The notes: a model not told the origin generated them from the letters alone. A stretch of 64,000 nt of DNA from JAAFHB01 sp038236995 (GCA_038236995.1 JBBRZE010000020.1:1-64000); one strand, 5' to 3'. Shown: positions 17,477-26,473, numbered from the stretch's first letter. Numbers and translations: made by a program.

Positions 17477-17995
17477 TTAAGTATACTTTCTATTCAAAAT
17501 TTCGGAATAGACTACAGCTTTTCTCAAACTAAACCCCTCCCTCAGTCTGGATTTATATCTGATTGTCTGATTTTCTATTATAGGTTTGGGAGTTATGAGT
17601 TCAGTATGTCTTTCTTCAATTTTGTGCATTAATTTTTCCTCTGACAAACCAAAATTTTCGTCTATAGAATCATTTTTTTTCTCTGCTGCTGGTTCAGGAT
17701 AATCATCCCCCCAGATCTTCGTTTCTAATTCAGATTCAGGAATTATCATTTTCTGAATAGAATCGAAAATATTATCCATTGGTGAATCATAGCCCTTCAT
17801 CGTCTCCGATTTTTTATCAAGAACATCCGGCATTAACTGGTCGGCTTGCTCATCATTTTTCTGAGTCATCTCCAGAAACGCTTTTTTCTTTTTGTTTTGA
17901 GAGATTGCCTGAATAATTGAGGCCACAACAATTACGATCAGGAACAGATAGTCTCCGATAGCCGCTTGTTGAATTATTATTGAAATGATTACCAT
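17477..17995 (-). CDS. Conserved hypothetical single-pass membrane protein
   Basis: 172 residues. One hydrophobic segment (about 12-31, AIGDYLFLIVIVVASIIQAI) is followed by a short basic stretch (NKKKKA), giving a likely N-out/C-in topology with a cytoplasmic, acidic, low-complexity middle. The C-terminus carries a compact block, REGFSLRKAVVYSEILNRKY, that I recall from other Bacteroidota proteins of unknown function attached to single-TM segments; this is recollection, not a search result. The gene is divergent from the lipoprotein gene on the right with only 36 bp between the two starts, so the promoters must overlap. No function can be assigned. Confidence 0.7.
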   Translation of the reverse strand: MVIISIIIQQAAIGDYLFLIVIVVASIIQAISQNKKKKAFLEMTQKNDEQADQLMPDVLDKKSETMKGYDSPMDNIFDSIQKMIIPESELETKIWGDDYPEPAAEKKNDSIDENFGLSEEKLMHKIEERHTELITPKPIIENQTIRYKSRLREGFSLRKAVVYSEILNRKYT

Positions 17996-18031
17996 TTTTA
18001 ATTATTTTAGCATTCCATAAAAATAAATAAA

Positions 18032-18517
18032 ATGTTGAAGTTAAAACATATTTTAATCCCTAAATTTTCAATGGCAGTTATATTAATTCTGGTAGCTGTA
18101 AATTGCAGTAAGGATCAGAACACATTTCTGCCATATGTAAAAGTTAACAAGTTTATTCGGTTAGCAAACTACAACCATTTGACAATTCCCGGAAATTCAA
18201 TATTATTCCAGCATGAAGGCTATAAAGGACTTATTATCGTATGTGTAAATCCTGATTTAGGACAATACCACGCTTTTGACGCTTGCTGTCCATACGAAAA
18301 AGATTATTCAGGTATCGTTACAATTCAACCGGTAAAAAATCTTCCATCTCCTTCTTATGAGATTTTCAGCAGCGATTTTTTCGGCATTTGCAACAAATGC
18401 GGATCGAAGTTCAATTTGATGGCAAGTGGTCAGCCATTTAGTGGTTCTTCTGCAACTCATTACCTTCAGAGTTACAATGTTAGTATCGGAATGGGTTCGC
18501 TCACAATTTCGAATTAG
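18032..18517 (+). CDS. Rieske-like lipoprotein with cysteine-only motif
   Basis: 161 residues with a lipoprotein signal (hydrophobic 13-24, lipobox VAVNC, Cys25). The mature part is laid out like a Rieske [2Fe-2S] domain: a first loop AFDACCPYE (Cys85, Cys86) and a second loop CNKCGSKFNL (Cys120, Cys123), followed by a small Gly/Ser-rich strand and LQSYNV. In true Rieske proteins the motifs are CxH and CxxH; both histidines are missing here and the second loop is CxxC. It could bind zinc or an iron site with four cysteines, or be a structural relative. Short proteins of this kind occur in Bacteroidales, as far as I recall. A terminator hairpin follows. Confidence 0.75.
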   Translation: MLKLKHILIPKFSMAVILILVAVNCSKDQNTFLPYVKVNKFIRLANYNHLTIPGNSILFQHEGYKGLIIVCVNPDLGQYHAFDACCPYEKDYSGIVTIQPVKNLPSPSYEIFSSDFFGICNKCGSKFNLMASGQPFSGSSATHYLQSYNVSIGMGSLTISN

Positions 18518-18591
18518 TGTTGGCAAAGGGCATTCAGCATCCGAAACAGTTTTCATCGAAGGATTAGGCCTGGCAGATAGATGGTTATAAA

Positions 18592-18640
18592 AAAAGCGGT
18601 AAGAGAATGTACTTAATGCATTTCTTACCACTTTTGTTTT
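18592..18640. terminator. Bidirectional terminator between Rieske-like gene and ahcY
   Basis: aaaagcggtaagagaatg pairs with catttcttaccacttttg over about 16 bp with two mismatches and a 9-nt loop. It has A-rich DNA on the left and T-rich DNA on the right, so it can serve both convergent genes. Confidence 0.65.
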
Positions 18641-18651
18641 ATAGAAATATT

Positions 18652-20064
18652 TTAATACCTGTAATGATCTGGTTTGTAGGGGCCATTTGGTGAAATGCCA
18701 AGATAACTGGCCTGTTCGGGTGTTAAAATAGTAAGTTTCACCCCAATCTGCTCAAGGTGAAGTCTTGCAACCTCCTCATCGAGATGTTTGGGTAACCTGT
18801 AAACACCGATTTCATATTGTTTGTTCCACAACTCAAGCTGAGCCAAAGTCTGGTTTGTAAAAGAGTTGCTCATTACAAATGAAGGATGGCCGGTAGCACA
18901 ACCCAAATTAACAAGGCGTCCTTCTGCAAGCAGGAAGATCGCGTGTCCATCCGCGTAAATATATTTATCAACCTGTGGCTTGATATTGATTTTCGTTATA
19001 CCATCCCATTTCTCAAGACGGGAAACCTGAATCTCGTTATCAAAGTGTCCGATATTGCAAACAATCGCCTGATCCTTCATAGCTGCCATATGCTCACCGG
19101 TAATAATATCAAGATTCCCGGTTGTGGTTACAAATATATTTCCTTCCGCGACCGCATCTTCCATGGTCTTTACTTCGAAACCCTCCATTGCTGCCTGTAA
19201 TGCGCAAATAGGATCGATCTCAGTAATAATTACCCTTGCACCATAAGATCTCATAGAGTGCGCGCATCCTTTTCCCACATCTCCATATCCGGCAATTACT
19301 GCCACTTTCCCTGCAATCATAACATCCGTAGCCCGTTTGATTCCATCAGCCAGTGACTCGCGACAACCGTAGAGGTTATCAAATTTTGATTTTGTAACAG
19401 AATCATTTACATTAAAGGCTGGAAACAGTAGTTTCCCTTGCTCAACCATTTGGTATAGACGGTGGACTCCAGTTGTTGTCTCTTCTGAAACCCCCTTGAT
19501 TTCTTTCGCCTGACGATGCCAACGATTCGAATCCGCAGAAAGTACTTTTTTTAATACTTTATTCAATTCAATTTCATCCTCTGCACTAACCGGTGTATCA
19601 AGAACTCCGGCATTATCCTCGGCTTCAAATCCACGATGAATCATCATCGTGGCATCACCACCATCGTCAACAATCAACATCGGACCAAACCCATTTCCAA
19701 AATCAAGCGCCCGCTCGGTGCACCACCAGTACTCAGACAATGTCTCACCTTTCCATGCAAATACAGGAATGCCTGCCTCTGCTATAGCAGCAGCAGCATG
19801 ATCCTGAGTCGAAAAAATATTACAACTACACCATCTTACATCGGCACCCAATTCAACTAAAGTCTCAATCAAAACTGCAGTCTGAATGGTCATGTGTAAA
19901 GATCCCATAATCCTGGCACCTTTTAAAGGTTTAAGCGCGCCATATTTTTTACGAAGCGACATCAAACCTGGCATCTCTTTTTCCGCTATTACAATCTCTT
20001 TCCTGCCAAATGCAGCCAGCGAAATATCTTTAACTTTAAAATTTTCACTCTGTGAAATCATCAT
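18652..20064 (-). CDS. ahcY: Adenosylhomocysteinase
   Basis: NAD-dependent hydrolysis of S-adenosylhomocysteine to adenosine and homocysteine, clearing the product inhibitor of methyltransferases. At 470 residues it is the long bacterial form, with the ~40-residue insertion in the catalytic domain (about 150-190). Conserved landmarks are SLHMTIQTAVLIETL, CNIFSTQDHAAAA, the Rossmann motif GYGDVGKG (259-266) and the C-terminal KPDHYRY that reaches into the neighbouring subunit. ribF lies 35 bp upstream on the same strand, so the two are probably one transcript. I saw no SAH or SAM riboswitch in the short spacer. Confidence 0.97.
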   Translation of the reverse strand: MMISQSENFKVKDISLAAFGRKEIVIAEKEMPGLMSLRKKYGALKPLKGARIMGSLHMTIQTAVLIETLVELGADVRWCSCNIFSTQDHAAAAIAEAGIPVFAWKGETLSEYWWCTERALDFGNGFGPMLIVDDGGDATMMIHRGFEAEDNAGVLDTPVSAEDEIELNKVLKKVLSADSNRWHRQAKEIKGVSEETTTGVHRLYQMVEQGKLLFPAFNVNDSVTKSKFDNLYGCRESLADGIKRATDVMIAGKVAVIAGYGDVGKGCAHSMRSYGARVIITEIDPICALQAAMEGFEVKTMEDAVAEGNIFVTTTGNLDIITGEHMAAMKDQAIVCNIGHFDNEIQVSRLEKWDGITKINIKPQVDKYIYADGHAIFLLAEGRLVNLGCATGHPSFVMSNSFTNQTLAQLELWNKQYEIGVYRLPKHLDEEVARLHLEQIGVKLTILTPEQASYLGISPNGPYKPDHYRY

Positions 20065-20099
20065 TTTTTATTGAATTATTATCTATTAAATATTTAAAC

Positions 20100-21050
20100 T
20101 TAAATCTGTTCGAAAATCTCGCTCGAAAGTACATTTAAAGCAAATGCGCGATCTTTTACAAGCTGCGTATGCAATTCAACAATACCCGCAAATTTTTGTT
20201 CATCGCGGATCTTTGCTACAAAATAGAGCGTAATTTCCGAATTATAAATATCGGAATCAAAATCGAATATATGCACTTCAATACTTTTGTGATCCGCATT
20301 ATAATTGACAGTGGGTCTAATACCTACATTCAACATCCCTTTATAAATCTTTTCTCCTGTTTGAACAAAAACTGAATAAACACCATCTCCTGGAACCAGT
20401 TTATGACTGTCAAATGCCTCAATATTAGCTGTCGGAAAACCGAGTTTACGACCTAGCTGCTTACCTTCAATCACCTTTCCAGATAACGAATAACGGTATC
20501 CGAGAAAGTGGTTGGCTTTTGGAACATCTCCAGCCTCAAGCGCCATGCGGATTTTCGTAGAACTAACAACCTTACTATCAACAAGTAACTGCGACAACTG
20601 TTCCACCTTGAAATTAAGCTCTTTTGAAAGCAATTCAAGGGAACTAAAATCTCCTTTACGCCCTTGACCAAACCGATGATCATAACCTACAACAAGACTA
20701 GAGATGTTCATCTTGCCGACAAGGATATTCCTGACAAATTCATTATATGACAGTTTAGAGAAATCGACGGTGAAAGGATAAATGACCAGATGATCGATTC
20801 CGATTTTCTCCATCAAATTGATCTTTTCATTTTTAGTGGATAAAAGTCTCAACGAATCTTCCTGAGGAGCAATCACAATTCTAGGATGCGGGTCAAAAGT
20901 GAATATAACAGATTCGCCGCCTGAAATTGCACTGATCCGTTTCAGTTCAGAAATAACTTCACGATGGCCCAAATGAACGCCATCAAAAGTTCCAATGGTG
21001 ACTACCGGATTTACAGCTTTGAAATTGTTTAAATTATAATGAATTTGCAC
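20100..21050 (-). CDS. ribF: Bifunctional riboflavin kinase / FAD synthetase
   Basis: Makes FMN from riboflavin and then FAD. The 316 residues split into an N-terminal nucleotidyltransferase domain with GTFDGVHLGH (20-29), FDPHPR and SSTKIR (163-168), and a C-terminal riboflavin kinase domain with GRKLGFPTAN (200-209), GVYSV and NVGIRPTV. Both halves look complete. It heads the leftward pair ribF-ahcY and is divergent from the TlpA-like lipoprotein gene. RibD, which acts earlier in the same pathway, is at 57-58 kb. Confidence 0.96.
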   Translation of the reverse strand: MQIHYNLNNFKAVNPVVTIGTFDGVHLGHREVISELKRISAISGGESVIFTFDPHPRIVIAPQEDSLRLLSTKNEKINLMEKIGIDHLVIYPFTVDFSKLSYNEFVRNILVGKMNISSLVVGYDHRFGQGRKGDFSSLELLSKELNFKVEQLSQLLVDSKVVSSTKIRMALEAGDVPKANHFLGYRYSLSGKVIEGKQLGRKLGFPTANIEAFDSHKLVPGDGVYSVFVQTGEKIYKGMLNVGIRPTVNYNADHKSIEVHIFDFDSDIYNSEITLYFVAKIRDEQKFAGIVELHTQLVKDRAFALNVLSSEIFEQI

Positions 21051-21151
21051 GCTACCAAATTTTCAGGTCGTAAAAATAGTCAAAATAAAATTGCAGAAAG
21101 CCCATATCCTATTAATGGTTAATAAAAGCGAAGCAAAACTGAATCATCTCA

Positions 21152-21180
21152 TTGGTTTTACCTAAGAATTTATACTTTTG
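21152..21180 (+). promoter_or_regulatory. Predicted promoter of the TlpA-like lipoprotein gene
   Basis: ttg at 21152-21154 (in attggtt) and tacttttg at 21173-21180 fit TTG-N18-TAnnTTTG, one base short of the usual spacing. The start codon is at 21280, giving a leader of roughly 90 nt. Confidence 0.5.
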
Positions 21181-21279
21181 TTTCCATTGAATTTAAATTT
21201 TGAATTAAGCAAAAATTCAAAGTCACAAATACTATAGTATTTATTATCAATTAGATTTTAGACTAATATCAAATCTTAG

Positions 21280-22425
21280 ATGAAAAAAGGATTTTATTTT
21301 TTAATTGTTCTTAGCCTCATGCTCGCCTGTGGGAAGAAGACTAACTTCACTATTTCAGGACAATTGGATGGCGGCGCAGGGAAAACGATTTATTTCAATA
21401 AAATTTTGATTAGCAATCAATTACCCGACGATTCTGTCAAACTCGACAAGAATGGGAAATTTGAATTCAAAGGAAGCACCTCATCACCAGCTTTTTACTT
21501 GTTGAAACTTTCGAAAAGTAGCTTTGTAACTTTGCTTGTCGATTCAGCAGAAAACGCTTACATCAATGGTTCGTACAAAAATTTCACCAGCGACTATAAG
21601 ATTAAAGGATCAGTTGGATCTGAAATTCTGCTCGATTTAGACAATCAGTTTGCTACAGCAAAATTAAAGATCGATTCCTTACGCAAGCTTTACGATGCGA
21701 ATAAAAACAATCCACTTTTCAGCTCTAAAATTGAAGAATGGGATGCTTATTATACGGTTGTAAAAACCGATCATTCCAATTATGTGACTAAATTTGTTAA
21801 GAAAAATCCGTTTTCTCTGGCGTCGGTTTATGCGTTATACCAGAAATGGGACGATAATAGTTTTGTAGTAAATGATTTACAGACTATGAAAACTGCTGCC
21901 TCAGCGCTATATTCAGTATACCCTAAAAATGAACAGGTTATTGCGCTTTACAATAACACCCTCCAATTTGTCAAAGCAGAGCAGAGCAAGAAACTTACTT
22001 CTGTCTTGGAAGAGAATGCGGTAAATACTCCCAATATAGTCCTTCCCGATGCCGATGGACGTGAGATAAGCTTATGGTCACTTCATGGCAAATATGTTTT
22101 GGTCCATTTTTGGTCGGCTACTGATCGGGCATCACGAATTGTTAATCCGGTACTTTCGGAAATCTATACCAAATTTAAAAACCGCGGATTTGAAATTTAC
22201 ATGGTTAGTGTTGACAATGATCGGGCTGCTTGGATGGAAGCCATTGCAAATGACAATTTAAACTGTATTAACGTTGGCGACATGAAAGGGAGTTACCAGG
22301 CTGTAACCAACTATAATATTCAGGAATTGCCATTTAATTACTTGTTAGATACAGAGGGTAATATAATAGCCAAGAATTTAAAAGGACCGGCCTTAAATCA
22401 GGCATTAACCAAAATCTTCAAGTAG
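21280..22425 (+). CDS. DUF4369/thioredoxin-like lipoprotein lacking the CxxC motif
   Basis: 381 residues. A lipoprotein signal ends in LMLAC (Cys17). The N-terminal ~100 residues, with TISGQLDGGAGKTIYFNKI and FEFKGSTSSPAFYLLKL, look like the DUF4369 beta-domain that comes before thioredoxin folds in Bacteroidota. A helical linker follows. From about 255 there is a TlpA/ResA-like thioredoxin fold: LPDADGREISLWSLHGKYVLVHFW, then GFEIYMVSVDND and a cis-proline-like ELPFNYLLD. Where the catalytic WCxxC should stand, the sequence is WSATDRASR (278-286), so Asp282 and Ser285 occupy the two cysteine positions. A disulfide-exchange role is therefore unlikely. It may be a non-redox binding or scaffold protein of the periplasm. 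Confidence 0.85.
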   Translation: MKKGFYFLIVLSLMLACGKKTNFTISGQLDGGAGKTIYFNKILISNQLPDDSVKLDKNGKFEFKGSTSSPAFYLLKLSKSSFVTLLVDSAENAYINGSYKNFTSDYKIKGSVGSEILLDLDNQFATAKLKIDSLRKLYDANKNNPLFSSKIEEWDAYYTVVKTDHSNYVTKFVKKNPFSLASVYALYQKWDDNSFVVNDLQTMKTAASALYSVYPKNEQVIALYNNTLQFVKAEQSKKLTSVLEENAVNTPNIVLPDADGREISLWSLHGKYVLVHFWSATDRASRIVNPVLSEIYTKFKNRGFEIYMVSVDNDRAAWMEAIANDNLNCINVGDMKGSYQAVTNYNIQELPFNYLLDTEGNIIAKNLKGPALNQALTKIFK

Positions 22426-22518
22426 CTCACTATAAATGTTTTACTCTTTATTGGAATTGAAGTATCTTAGATTATTTAAATGCTATTTCCAAAAAATATT
22501 CACAAACGATTCAGAATC

Positions 22519-22548
22519 TTGAAAAATTGCTTTTTAGGTCTATCTTTG
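22519..22548 (+). promoter_or_regulatory. Predicted promoter of lpxH and the KAS III-like gene
   Basis: ttg at 22519-22521 and tatctttg at 22541-22548 are separated by 19 bp, a good match to the Bacteroidota sigma-A consensus. The TTG start codon of lpxH is 43 bp downstream. Confidence 0.6.
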
Positions 22549-22590
22549 CCAATACTTAAAGAACAATTATCATTTAGTTAATTAAAAGGT

Positions 22591-23364
22591 TTGGACCTGT
22601 CGAAAAAAATATATTTTGCTTCTGATGTTCATCTTGGGTCTCCTGCGCTTAAGCATAATCGCGAAAGGGAATTGCTGTTTGTGAGCTGGTTACACCAGAT
22701 CAAAAAAGATGCAGCTATAATATTTCTCCTTGGAGATATTTTTGATTTCTGGTTTGAATATCGCAAAGTAGCACCTCAGGGATTTGTTCGTGTGCTTGGG
22801 GCCCTTGCCGAAATATGCGACGATGGAATACCCGTTCATTTTTTCACGGGAAATCATGACATCTGGGTATTCGATTACCTTCCCCGTGAAACGGGAATGA
22901 TTATTCATCGGGAACCAATGGAGACTGAGCTCTTTGGCAAGAAATTCTTTCTCGCTCACGGGGATGATCTTGGAAAAACAGACATTAAATACCAATTTCT
23001 GACAAGATTCTTTCACAACAAACTTGCTCAATGGGCTTTTGCCAAAATCCATCCTGATTTATCTTTCAGATTGGCTCACTATTGGTCGAAAAACAGCAGA
23101 TTAGCCAGAGGAGTTGACGGCGAAAGTTTTTTAGGCGAGGACCGTGAACACCAGATTATATTTGCACGTGAGAAATTAAAAGAGAAACATTTTGATTATT
23201 TCGTACTTGGGCACCGCCACATCGCATTGGATTTTCAGTTGACCGAAAACAGTAAAATGATCATTCTGGGTGATTGGTTTAAAGGGAGTACATACGGAGT
23301 TTATGACGGAAATACATTTCGGTTGGAAAAAATTATAAATGAAACACTTACAAAAAGTAAATAA
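22591..23364 (+). CDS. lpxH: UDP-2,3-diacylglucosamine diphosphatase
   Basis: Calcineurin-like metallophosphoesterase that cleaves UDP-2,3-diacylglucosamine to lipid X in lipid A synthesis. All metal-binding blocks are visible: ASDVHLG (Asp12, His14), LLGDIFDFW (Asp49), GNHD (87-90), AHGDD and GHRHI. The length (257) fits LpxH. The start is TTG at 22591, preceded by the purine-rich aaaaggt; no in-frame ATG lies near the conserved start, so TTG initiation is well supported. The KAS III-like gene begins 5 bp after the stop, so the two form an operon. Confidence 0.92.
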   Translation: MDLSKKIYFASDVHLGSPALKHNRERELLFVSWLHQIKKDAAIIFLLGDIFDFWFEYRKVAPQGFVRVLGALAEICDDGIPVHFFTGNHDIWVFDYLPRETGMIIHREPMETELFGKKFFLAHGDDLGKTDIKYQFLTRFFHNKLAQWAFAKIHPDLSFRLAHYWSKNSRLARGVDGESFLGEDREHQIIFAREKLKEKHFDYFVLGHRHIALDFQLTENSKMIILGDWFKGSTYGVYDGNTFRLEKIINETLTKSK

Positions 23365-23369
23365 TTGAT

Positions 23370-24452
23370 ATGAATAAAAAAGTTTATACTGTTATTGTTG
23401 GCACCGGATCTTATATCCCGGGCAAAATAATTACAAACGATTTTTTTCTGGATGCAGAGTTTTATGATCCAGCTACTAATGTAAGATTTGAAATCCCGAA
23501 TTCGGAGATCATCCGTAAATTTTTTGAAATTACAAATATCGAGGAACGCAGATATGCTGAAGACGATCAGGTAACAAGTGACCTCGCTTCATTTGCAGCC
23601 CGCGATGCTATCGAAACCTCGGGAATTGATCCGGAAACTTTTGAGTTTATTCTTTTTGCTCATAATTTCGGTGATATGGTTCACGGAATTTTGCAGACCG
23701 ACCTCACACCTGCGTTGGCCAACCGGGTTAAAACAAAACTTGGGATTCAGAATCCAGCGATTTTGACTAACGATGTTACTTCCGGTTGCCCTGGATGGAC
23801 CACTGCTATGATCATTGCTGATGCATACATAAAAAGCGGCACCTTTAAACGAGGGTTGGTGATCGGAGCCGATGTTCTTTCAAGGGTAGCAGATCCTTAT
23901 GACCGCGACCGGATGATTTTTTCGGATGGAGCAGGTGCAGTAATTTTAGAAGCAGTCGAAAGTGAAGTACCTGTGGGGATATTATCACATTCGAGCCGTT
24001 CAGATTTTGATCATGATATGTTGAACATGGGATTTTCGCTGAATCCTTCTATCCCTAAAGATCACCATTATCTAAGAATGCTTGGAGCAAAAGTGTATGC
24101 CTATGCTTTAAGCACAGTTCCTGGAGTTGTTAAAGATAGTCTAGATAAAGCTGGTCTTCATCTCGATAAAGTCAGTAAGGTTTTGATTCATCAGGCCAAT
24201 GAAAAGATGGATGAAGCGATCCTAAGCCGCGTGTTCCGCCTATATGGCAAGCGTGAATATGATAAGAATGTGATGCCAATGACCATCAGACGGTTTGGAA
24301 ACTCTTCGACAGCAACCGTTCCCACGCTTCTTGATCTGATTCTGAAGGATAAGATGAAGGACCATCAAATTGCAAAAGGCGATGTAATCATTCTTACTTC
24401 TGTTGGTGCCGGAATGACAATTAATTCAATTGTTTATAAGATGCCGGAATAA
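23370..24452 (+). CDS. 3-oxoacyl-ACP synthase III family protein
   Basis: Thiolase-fold condensing enzyme of 360 residues, about 35 longer than E. coli FabH. The catalytic triad Cys-His-Asn is visible: Cys140 in DVTSGCPGW, His274 in VLIHQANEKM and Asn311 in RFGNSSTATVP. The extra length is near the N-terminus (around 30-60, DAEFYDPATNVRFEIPNSE), which is seen in Bacteroidota FabH-like proteins. It may start ordinary fatty acid synthesis or work on a special acyl primer; the sequence does not decide. Placement directly behind lpxH links it to lipid metabolism. A strong terminator follows. Confidence 0.88.
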   Translation: MNKKVYTVIVGTGSYIPGKIITNDFFLDAEFYDPATNVRFEIPNSEIIRKFFEITNIEERRYAEDDQVTSDLASFAARDAIETSGIDPETFEFILFAHNFGDMVHGILQTDLTPALANRVKTKLGIQNPAILTNDVTSGCPGWTTAMIIADAYIKSGTFKRGLVIGADVLSRVADPYDRDRMIFSDGAGAVILEAVESEVPVGILSHSSRSDFDHDMLNMGFSLNPSIPKDHHYLRMLGAKVYAYALSTVPGVVKDSLDKAGLHLDKVSKVLIHQANEKMDEAILSRVFRLYGKREYDKNVMPMTIRRFGNSSTATVPTLLDLILKDKMKDHQIAKGDVIILTSVGAGMTINSIVYKMPE

Positions 24453-24464
24453 AATTCGCAATTC

Positions 24465-24507
24465 AAAAAAAGGTCGTTCTGCAAATGCAAAACGACCTTT
24501 TTTTTAT
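24465..24507. terminator. Bidirectional terminator between the KAS III-like gene and clpX
   Basis: A perfect inverted repeat, aaaaaaaggtcgtt and aacgacctttttt with a 12-nt loop, flanked by A- and T-runs. It lies between convergent genes and should terminate both. Confidence 0.88.
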
Positions 24508-24524
24508 AAAAAAATAAGTTAGAT

Positions 24525-25748
24525 TTAACTAGCCTGCAGCCTTATTGCACTCAACTTATCAATTTTTTCCAATGCAAATTCGGAAGTAATTACGACTTCA
24601 GTATTAGTACCTGAAGGCATTTCGAACATCACATCCATAATTACTGTCTCGCAGATAGCGCGAAGCCCTCTAGCTCCTAGTTTAAATTCAATTGCCTTAT
24701 CTACAATAAGAAAAAGTGCTTCTTCGAGGAAGGTAATTTTAATCCCATCCATTTTAAACAATTTCTGGTACTGCTTGATAATTGAGTTCTTTGGCTCTGT
24801 CAGAATCCTTCTTAATGCATCTCTTTCAAGCGGTACCAGGTAAGTAAGAACCGGCAAACGTCCAACAATCTCGGGAATAAGCCCAAAAGCACGAAGGTCC
24901 TGCGGAGAAACATACTGAAGCAAATTATTACGATCAACCATGCCACTGTCAAGACTGGCTTTATAACCTACTACTTTTGTATTCAAACGTTGGCCAATCT
25001 TCCGGTCTATTCCTTCAAAGGCGCCACCACAAATAAATAGTATATTCTTTGTATCAACAGGAATCATTTTCTGTTCGGGATGTTTACGTCCACCCTGCGG
25101 CGGAACATTAACAATAGAACCTTCAAGAAGCTTAAGTAATCCCTGCTGGACACCTTCACCGGAAACATCCCGTGTTATTGAAGGATTATCTCCTTTACGG
25201 GCAATTTTGTCAATTTCATCAATGAATACTATACCACGTTCGGCTGCCTCAACATTGTAATCGGCTGCCTGTAAGAGTCGTGTAAGCAAACTCTCTATGT
25301 CTTCGCCAACATAACCAGCTTCGGTCAATACAGTTGCATCTACAATCGTAAATGGCACATGCAACATTTTTGCGATCGTCTTTGCCAATAATGTTTTACC
25401 AGTTCCAGTCGGACCAACCAGAATAATATTTGATTTTTCAATCTCTGTCCCCTCATCATCAGCATGTTGATTCAACCTCTTGTAATGGTTGTAAACGGCT
25501 ACAGACAAAACTTTCTTTGCGTCGTCCTGACCAATCACATATTGATCGAGAAAAGCCTTAATTTCTTTAGGCTTCTTCAACTCAACTCCAGAGAGATCAA
25601 AATTTTTATTCTTCTTAAATTCTTCATCGATTATAGCATGAGCCTGCTCGATACAGTTTTCACAAATGTGACCTTCCATACCGGCAATCAGGATTTGAAC
25701 ATCCTTCTTATCTCTGCCACAAAACGAGCATTTATCCATTTTCTTCAT
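24525..25748 (-). CDS. clpX: ATP-dependent Clp protease ATP-binding subunit ClpX
   Basis: AAA+ unfoldase that feeds substrates to ClpP. The 407-residue protein has the N-terminal C4 zinc finger (Cys7, Cys10, Cys29, Cys32), Walker A GPTGTGKT (112-119), Walker B IVFIDEID (173-180) and the ClpP-docking loop region. The pore-loop GYVGED block is at 145-150. It is third in the tig-clpP-clpX cluster, 41 bp after clpP, and ends at the bidirectional terminator. Confidence 0.97.
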   Translation of the reverse strand: MKKMDKCSFCGRDKKDVQILIAGMEGHICENCIEQAHAIIDEEFKKNKNFDLSGVELKKPKEIKAFLDQYVIGQDDAKKVLSVAVYNHYKRLNQHADDEGTEIEKSNIILVGPTGTGKTLLAKTIAKMLHVPFTIVDATVLTEAGYVGEDIESLLTRLLQAADYNVEAAERGIVFIDEIDKIARKGDNPSITRDVSGEGVQQGLLKLLEGSIVNVPPQGGRKHPEQKMIPVDTKNILFICGGAFEGIDRKIGQRLNTKVVGYKASLDSGMVDRNNLLQYVSPQDLRAFGLIPEIVGRLPVLTYLVPLERDALRRILTEPKNSIIKQYQKLFKMDGIKITFLEEALFLIVDKAIEFKLGARGLRAICETVIMDVMFEMPSGTNTEVVITSEFALEKIDKLSAIRLQAS

Positions 25749-25789
25749 TATACAAAATAAGGGTTACTGACCGGGAACAAACTTCCCAA

Positions 25790-26473
25790 TTACTTTTTTA
25801 CACGGATCAAAATATCATCAATCATTCCGTAATCCTTTGCTTCTTGTGATGTCATCCAGTAATCGCGATCAGAATCCAGTTCAACCTTCTCGATTGATTG
25901 CCCGGAATGTGTTGCAATAATCTGGTACAATTCTGTCTTCAATTTTGCAATTTCCTTTGCTACAATTTGTATATCCGAAGCTTGTCCTTGTGCACCACCC
26001 ATAGGCTGGTGAATCATAATCCGTGAGTGTTTCAGAGCCGACCGTTTACCGGTGGTTCCTGCTGTCATCAGCACTGCTGCCATTGAAGCCGCCATTCCTG
26101 TACAAATTGTGGCTACATCGCAATTGATATATTGCATTGTATCATAGATCCCAAGACCAGCATGGACAGATCCGCCTGGAGAATTAAAATAGATCTGAAT
26201 ATCTTTCCCCGGATCGGATGATTCAAGAAACAACAACTGAGCCTGAATAATATTAGCGACATAATCGTCGATCGCAATACCCAAAAAAATGATGCGATCC
26301 ATCATCAAACGTGAGAAGACATCCATCTGTGCAACATTCATCTGCCGCTCTTCGATGATAGTCGGTGAGATATAAGCATTTGCATAAACAGATTCATATC
26401 TGTGCAAACTCAGACTGCTGATGCCTAAATGCTTCGTCGCATATTTGCGGAATTCATCATTTTGCTCGTTCAT
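25790..26473 (-). CDS. clpP: ATP-dependent Clp protease proteolytic subunit ClpP
   Basis: Serine peptidase forming the double-heptamer chamber of ClpXP. From the ATG at 26473 it has 227 residues, about 20-25 more than E. coli mature ClpP. The extra is an N-terminal stretch before SPTIIEER, as in other Bacteroidota. The catalytic triad is Ser130 (GMAASMAAVL), His155 (RIMIHQPMGG) and Asp204 (DRDYWM). The open frame further upstream (to 26512) is not conserved. It sits between tig and clpX on the same strand. Confidence 0.96.
   Translation of the reverse strand: MNEQNDEFRKYATKHLGISSLSLHRYESVYANAYISPTIIEERQMNVAQMDVFSRLMMDRIIFLGIAIDDYVANIIQAQLLFLESSDPGKDIQIYFNSPGGSVHAGLGIYDTMQYINCDVATICTGMAASMAAVLMTAGTTGKRSALKHSRIMIHQPMGGAQGQASDIQIVAKEIAKLKTELYQIIATHSGQSIEKVELDSDRDYWMTSQEAKDYGMIDDILIRVKK

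Noticed and set aside
20065..20099. Possible SAH/SAM riboswitch before ahcY
   Set aside because: The spacer after ribF is only 35 bp, too short for such a structure.
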